Assembly (NCBI GenBank): GCA_024642805.1
Contig: JAHEAK010000234.1
Coordinates: 1 to 7,655 of the forward strand
Length of the DNA: 7,655 bases
Source: Kofleriaceae bacterium
GTDB lineage: Bacteria; Myxococcota_A; Polyangia; Haliangiales; Haliangiaceae
Reading direction: 5' to 3'
Shown here: positions 4,806-7,655 of the stretch, one piece after another
Position numbering within the stretch: the first letter of the stretch is position 1
Layout of the letters: the number at the start of each line of letters is the position of its first letter
Made by a program: the position numbers and the translations under genes
Notes under the pieces: generated by a model
What the model saw: only the letters and a program-made list of their open reading frames with translations
What the model was told of the DNA's origin: nothing
Database searches by the model: none

Positions 4806-6935
4806 TCACTTGTGACGAGCCTTCTTCTTGCCCTTGGTCGCGCCTTTGTCGTGCGAGTCGGGCGCGTCAGAGAAGTGCAGGCGCTGAAACATCGCGATGG
4901 CCATCGTCACCGGCAGACGGCGCACGCGAGGCACGGGGCTCACGCGCTCGCGGCTCACCTTGACCCCGCCATTTTCGCGCGCCTCGAAGTGGCCATCGCG
5001 ACGTAGCTCGAGTTCGCCACCGCCCGCCATCAAGACGTCGCCGCGGAAGGAACCCACCGTCGTGTGCTTGCCATGATCGAGAACGACGAGCTCCCCTTTT
5101 TTAGTAACGGCAATGGCCCCGTTCTCGCTGCCGATCACGCCTTTGGTGAGCTGGCTGCGAACACCGTACATCTCGACCTGCCCATCCTTGCTGACTTTGG
5201 CCACCACTCCCCTCTCATCGAGGATCTCAAAGGCCTCCGCGCGCGCATTTCGCTGGCCGTACTTGGCAATGAAGGCCTCTACCTCGGGACTCTTGGCTTT
5301 GCTCGTTGGCGGCGCGGGCTCGGGCCGAATCGGCGCTGTCTTGCCCGTAGGGCCCACTACGGCCACCGTGCTCTTGGTACTCGTGCTGCTCTCACTTGGC
5401 GGTGTGGGTGGCGCGGGGCGTTGACGTGCGCGCTCACTCGCCGACTCCATATCGGGTGCAAAGACCTGCGCCAGTGAGCCACCGCTCGCCATGCCATCGA
5501 CGAGTGCGCCGAGATTGGGAATCTCGGTTAGGCCCTCGAGCTCGGCAAGAGCTTTGGCGTCGGCCGCCGAGCCGCTCAACAAGACGTAGAGGGCAAGGCC
5601 TTCTCGTCGCTTGCCGCCGCTCGCTTGCGCAAGAACTCGCGCCCGGTATGTGTCGTAGCTGCGCAGCACCGCCTGGGAGGCAAAGCCGATGATCTTGGCG
5701 TCGAGCTCAGGGCGTAGAGCGCCGACAGCGGGCAGCTGCAGGGGGTCGCGACTCAGACCAATTTGTGGATGATCGCCATAGGTATCATCCGCCGCTTTGG
5801 CACCGAAACGCTCTTTGATAGGGCTGCCGGGACCGTCGAGGCCAACGCTCACCTGCACGTCGCGCTCGAGCCACAAGGTGTGCGTCTCGATGGCGTAGGT
5901 GTACTCCTCGTAGTTGGGCTCCTCGATGGTGACGGGCTCTGACTCAAGTCGTGAGAGGGCGAAGTCGAGGTTGTCTTGGGCAGACTTCTTCTGATCGCGG
6001 TGGTACTCGACGTCGTTGGGTTGATCGCCTCTCTCCAAGTAGTAGGCAATCTCCTCGTCTTGCTTGGCGATCTCTTCACGATAGCCGGCGACTTCCTCTT
6101 CGATGGCGACGCGCTCAGGGTTTTCGACACTGCGGGTACCGTTTTCGTACTGCTGCACCTCGTTGCGACTGGTCACGTCGACACCGCTCTCCTCGCGACC
6201 GAGGGTCACACTCACATCGACCTTGGCGATGCCGCCGGTGCGAACGAAGCGAGAGTCGAGAGTGCCCTCGATGGCCCCCAGGTGCGCGCGCGCGCCACCA
6301 CCATCACTGAAGGCGACGGTCAGGCGATGCTTGGCCCGCAGATCGGCATAGGCGCTTGCCGACCGGCTCTGGCTCTCGATGGCGTCGAGAGCACCAGCCA
6401 CGAGCAGGGCCTCATGGGTGTTCTTGAGCTTTTCGGCGCGCGCCTTGAGCTTGGTTGCCCACTCTTCGCCAATCTCAGTCGCGCGCTTGGCGGCCTTCTT
6501 GGACTCAAAGAGGGTGGCGACGCGGTTGGCTCTGACATAGGCGGGTCCGAGCTTGCCTTCTTTGTGCAGACCTTCGATGGCCGCCAGTGCGCTGGCGAGG
6601 CGCTCCTTCATGAAGGTGTCGATCTCGGGGGCATCCGGTAAGACGCGGCGGGCGTTGGCAAGATGATCGATGGCTTCGTCGAAGTGACCCTCATCAAAGG
6701 CCTGGGCGGCTTCCTTGAGCTCTTGCTCCATCCACGCTTGGCGAGTCTTGGCAATGCGCTTATCAGCACTCTTCTGAGAGAAGTTCATGCCCACCGCTGA
6801 CTGGTACAGCTCGATGGCTTGCTGATACTCGCCGCGCTTAAAGGCCTGGTCACCAGAACGAACCGCGTAAGGCAGTCTCGCGGCGCAGGCCGCCACGAGC
6901 AGGGATAGCATGAGTAGGACGAGTCGATGCCGCAT
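4806..6935 (-). CDS. Large TPR/coiled-coil envelope lipoprotein (unknown function)
   Basis: A 709-residue predicted lipoprotein of unrecognised family. The start is ATG 6935. The frame is open upstream to 7304, but those extra 123 residues overlap the neighbouring gene and look unlike a real protein, whereas MRHRLVLLMLSLLVAAC is a textbook lipoprotein signal with C17 lipidated. Domains in order: TPR-like repeats at about 24-50 and 72-104; a basic helical region (about 105-200); a beta-rich segment (about 203-265); a Glu/Lys-rich coiled coil (about 274-332); a second beta/mixed region (about 335-440); a Leu/Ala helix segment (445-490); a Pro/Ser/Thr-rich linker (505-550); short strand repeats with DG/NG turns (about 570-662); and a very basic tail (696-709). 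It could be an assembly or scaffold protein spanning from the outer membrane into the periplasm (inference). No catalytic motif is seen. No strong Shine-Dalgarno precedes the start. Confidence 0.9.
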   Translation of the reverse strand: MRHRLVLLMLSLLVAACAARLPYAVRSGDQAFKRGEYQQAIELYQSAVGMNFSQKSADKRIAKTRQAWMEQELKEAAQAFDEGHFDEAIDHLANARRVLPDAPEIDTFMKERLASALAAIEGLHKEGKLGPAYVRANRVATLFESKKAAKRATEIGEEWATKLKARAEKLKNTHEALLVAGALDAIESQSRSASAYADLRAKHRLTVAFSDGGGARAHLGAIEGTLDSRFVRTGGIAKVDVSVTLGREESGVDVTSRNEVQQYENGTRSVENPERVAIEEEVAGYREEIAKQDEEIAYYLERGDQPNDVEYHRDQKKSAQDNLDFALSRLESEPVTIEEPNYEEYTYAIETHTLWLERDVQVSVGLDGPGSPIKERFGAKAADDTYGDHPQIGLSRDPLQLPAVGALRPELDAKIIGFASQAVLRSYDTYRARVLAQASGGKRREGLALYVLLSGSAADAKALAELEGLTEIPNLGALVDGMASGGSLAQVFAPDMESASERARQRPAPPTPPSESSTSTKSTVAVVGPTGKTAPIRPEPAPPTSKAKSPEVEAFIAKYGQRNARAEAFEILDERGVVAKVSKDGQVEMYGVRSQLTKGVIGSENGAIAVTKKGELVVLDHGKHTTVGSFRGDVLMAGGGELELRRDGHFEARENGGVKVSRERVSPVPRVRRLPVTMAIAMFQRLHFSDAPDSHDKGATKGKKKARHK

Positions 6936-6975
6936 CAAGCAAGCATGAACGAGGGCTTCGAGAGTTGCAATCGAC

Positions 6976-7004
6976 GGTCTATCTGGATCGCGCTTGCGGG
7001 CCAA
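6976..7004 (-). promoter_or_regulatory. Weak sigma70-like promoter candidate for the 709-residue lipoprotein
   Basis: On the minus strand, TTGGCC (7004-6999; 4 of 6 to the -35 consensus) is followed after 17 nt by TAGACC (6981-6976; 3 of 6 to the -10 consensus). It lies in the 109-nt gap between the cysteine-rich gene and the lipoprotein start, about 40 nt before the ATG. The spacing is right and the boxes are weak. The gene may instead be read through from upstream. Confidence 0.2.
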
Positions 7005-7044
7005 GGACGAGCGGGGACCGGCCTTCTCGAGGACCGACTGCTTA

Positions 7045-7655
7045 CTATTGTGAGCAGCAGCAGGCCACGCCTGGCGCGGAGATCGGGGACGAGCAGCCCG
7101 CCAGCGTGTCGTAGATCTCACAGTTCGCGTCCTCGTACAGGTACACCGAGTTGCTGCAGCTATCGTTGCACACGGCTCCTCGAGCAGCGCATATGGCATT
7201 GCAAGTGCCGCCAGCCGAGGAGGTGCATTCCATGCCGCACCAGCCAGCCGAGCAGGAACCTTGGCAACGGGGTGTCTCGCTGCAGCTGCCGCAGTGCTCG
7301 GCATCGTTCATGGTATCGGTGCAAGTCCCCTCGCACGCGGCCCAGCCTTCCGAGCAGGCAAAGCTGAGCGTCGCGCTGGCTTTGGTCGTGTGACCAGCGA
7401 CGTCGTAGAACTCGGCCACGAAGCTGCGCTGGCTGCTCTCGCCGTACTCGAAGGCAATACTGTTGGACTGATTGATTTGATCCCAGGTGAGCACCAGCTC
7501 GTAGGATCCTTCCTGCCCACTGGTAGCAAAGGCACCAAGCGAGCGATCGCCATCGACGAGGGTTCCGCCGATGAGATCATCGATGCCATCAGGATCAGTC
7601 AAGACGGCCACGAAGCGAACCGACTCGGTCTCGTCGAACGCAGTAACGTTCGAGC
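7045..7655 (-). CDS. Surface protein with Ig-like domain and cysteine-rich Stig1-like tail (partial, 5' end outside window)
   Basis: The visible 202 residues are the C-terminal part only. The reading frame stays open to the right edge, so the GTG at 7611 is internal and not a start. The first ~100 visible residues form an Ig-like/beta-sandwich domain (VRFVAVLTDPDGIDDLIGG... through AEFYDVAGHTTKASATLSFAC), a type I associate with large myxobacterial secreted proteins. Then comes a tail of about 100 residues with 18 cysteines. Its first part follows the Stig1-like pattern (CxxGxxxCxGxCxDxxxDxxHCGxC). Its end is a separate module (TCNAICAARGAVC... up to the terminal ACCCSQ) that probably makes several disulfides. 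Such proteins are extracellular and cell-surface located; substrate or partner is unknown. The stop is TAG at 7047-7045. The next gene starts 109 nt downstream on the same strand. Confidence 0.88.
   Translation of the reverse strand, partial: SNVTAFDETESVRFVAVLTDPDGIDDLIGGTLVDGDRSLGAFATSGQEGSYELVLTWDQINQSNSIAFEYGESSQRSFVAEFYDVAGHTTKASATLSFACSEGWAACEGTCTDTMNDAEHCGSCSETPRCQGSCSAGWCGMECTSSAGGTCNAICAARGAVCNDSCSNSVYLYEDANCEIYDTLAGCSSPISAPGVACCCSQ

Noticed and set aside
5976..6641. Plus-strand open frame of 221 residues with hydrophobic stretches resembling a membrane protein
   Set aside because: It is antisense to the coiled-coil and TPR part of the lipoprotein gene. Antisense of Glu/Lys-rich codons naturally yields Leu/Phe/Val-rich sequence, and the minus frame has the coherent domain structure.
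6936..7304. N-terminal extension of the large lipoprotein by 123 residues to an ATG at 7304
   Set aside because: It overlaps the cysteine-rich gene, is low-complexity Arg/Ala/Thr sequence, and would place the lipoprotein signal peptide in the interior. The internal ATG at 6935 gives a proper signal and lipobox.
7609..7611. GTG at 7611 as the start of the cysteine-rich gene
   Set aside because: The frame continues upstream without a stop to the window edge, in sequence that fits the Ig-like domain, and there is no signal peptide at this GTG.

Overview
The window looks like chromosomal DNA from a GC-rich Gram-negative bacterium, most plausibly a member of the Myxococcota (formerly Deltaproteobacteria). 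This rests on protein style: a PilZ domain fused to a receiver, an Ig-like 'DPDGIDDLIGG' domain joined to a Stig1-like cysteine-rich tail, outer-membrane lipoproteins with TPR repeats, and a LEA14-type lipoprotein. No rRNA, tRNA or other taxonomic marker is present, so the assignment is an inference. There are no tRNAs, CRISPR arrays, transposases or phage genes.

Layout: seven protein genes are supported. On the + strand, a membrane-bound sensor histidine kinase (59-1606) is followed after 17 nt by a PilZ-receiver protein (1624-2376). The junction is occupied by a near-perfect hairpin that covers the kinase stop and touches the next start codon. The two probably form a two-component pair in which the response regulator has no DNA-binding domain and instead carries a PilZ domain, the fold that often binds cyclic di-GMP.

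An 89-nt gap (2377-2465) separates this pair from a convergent set of minus-strand genes. The gap holds two different families of short tandem repeats. All remaining genes are on the minus strand and all appear to encode exported envelope proteins. Read in their own direction they are: the 3' part of an Ig-like/cysteine-rich surface protein (7655-7045, cut by the window edge); a 709-residue TPR/coiled-coil lipoprotein (6935-4806); a LEA14/WHy-type lipoprotein (4614-4141); and two secreted, probably outer-membrane beta-rich proteins (4084-3221 and 3224-2466). The last two overlap by 4 nt (GTGA), and with the LEA-type gene they probably make one transcription unit.

The kinase/PilZ pair converges tail to tail with the envelope genes, so there is no direct sequence evidence that one regulates the other. 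The least described items are the 709-residue lipoprotein, the two paired beta-rich proteins, the hairpin at the kinase/PilZ junction and the double tandem repeat at the convergent junction.
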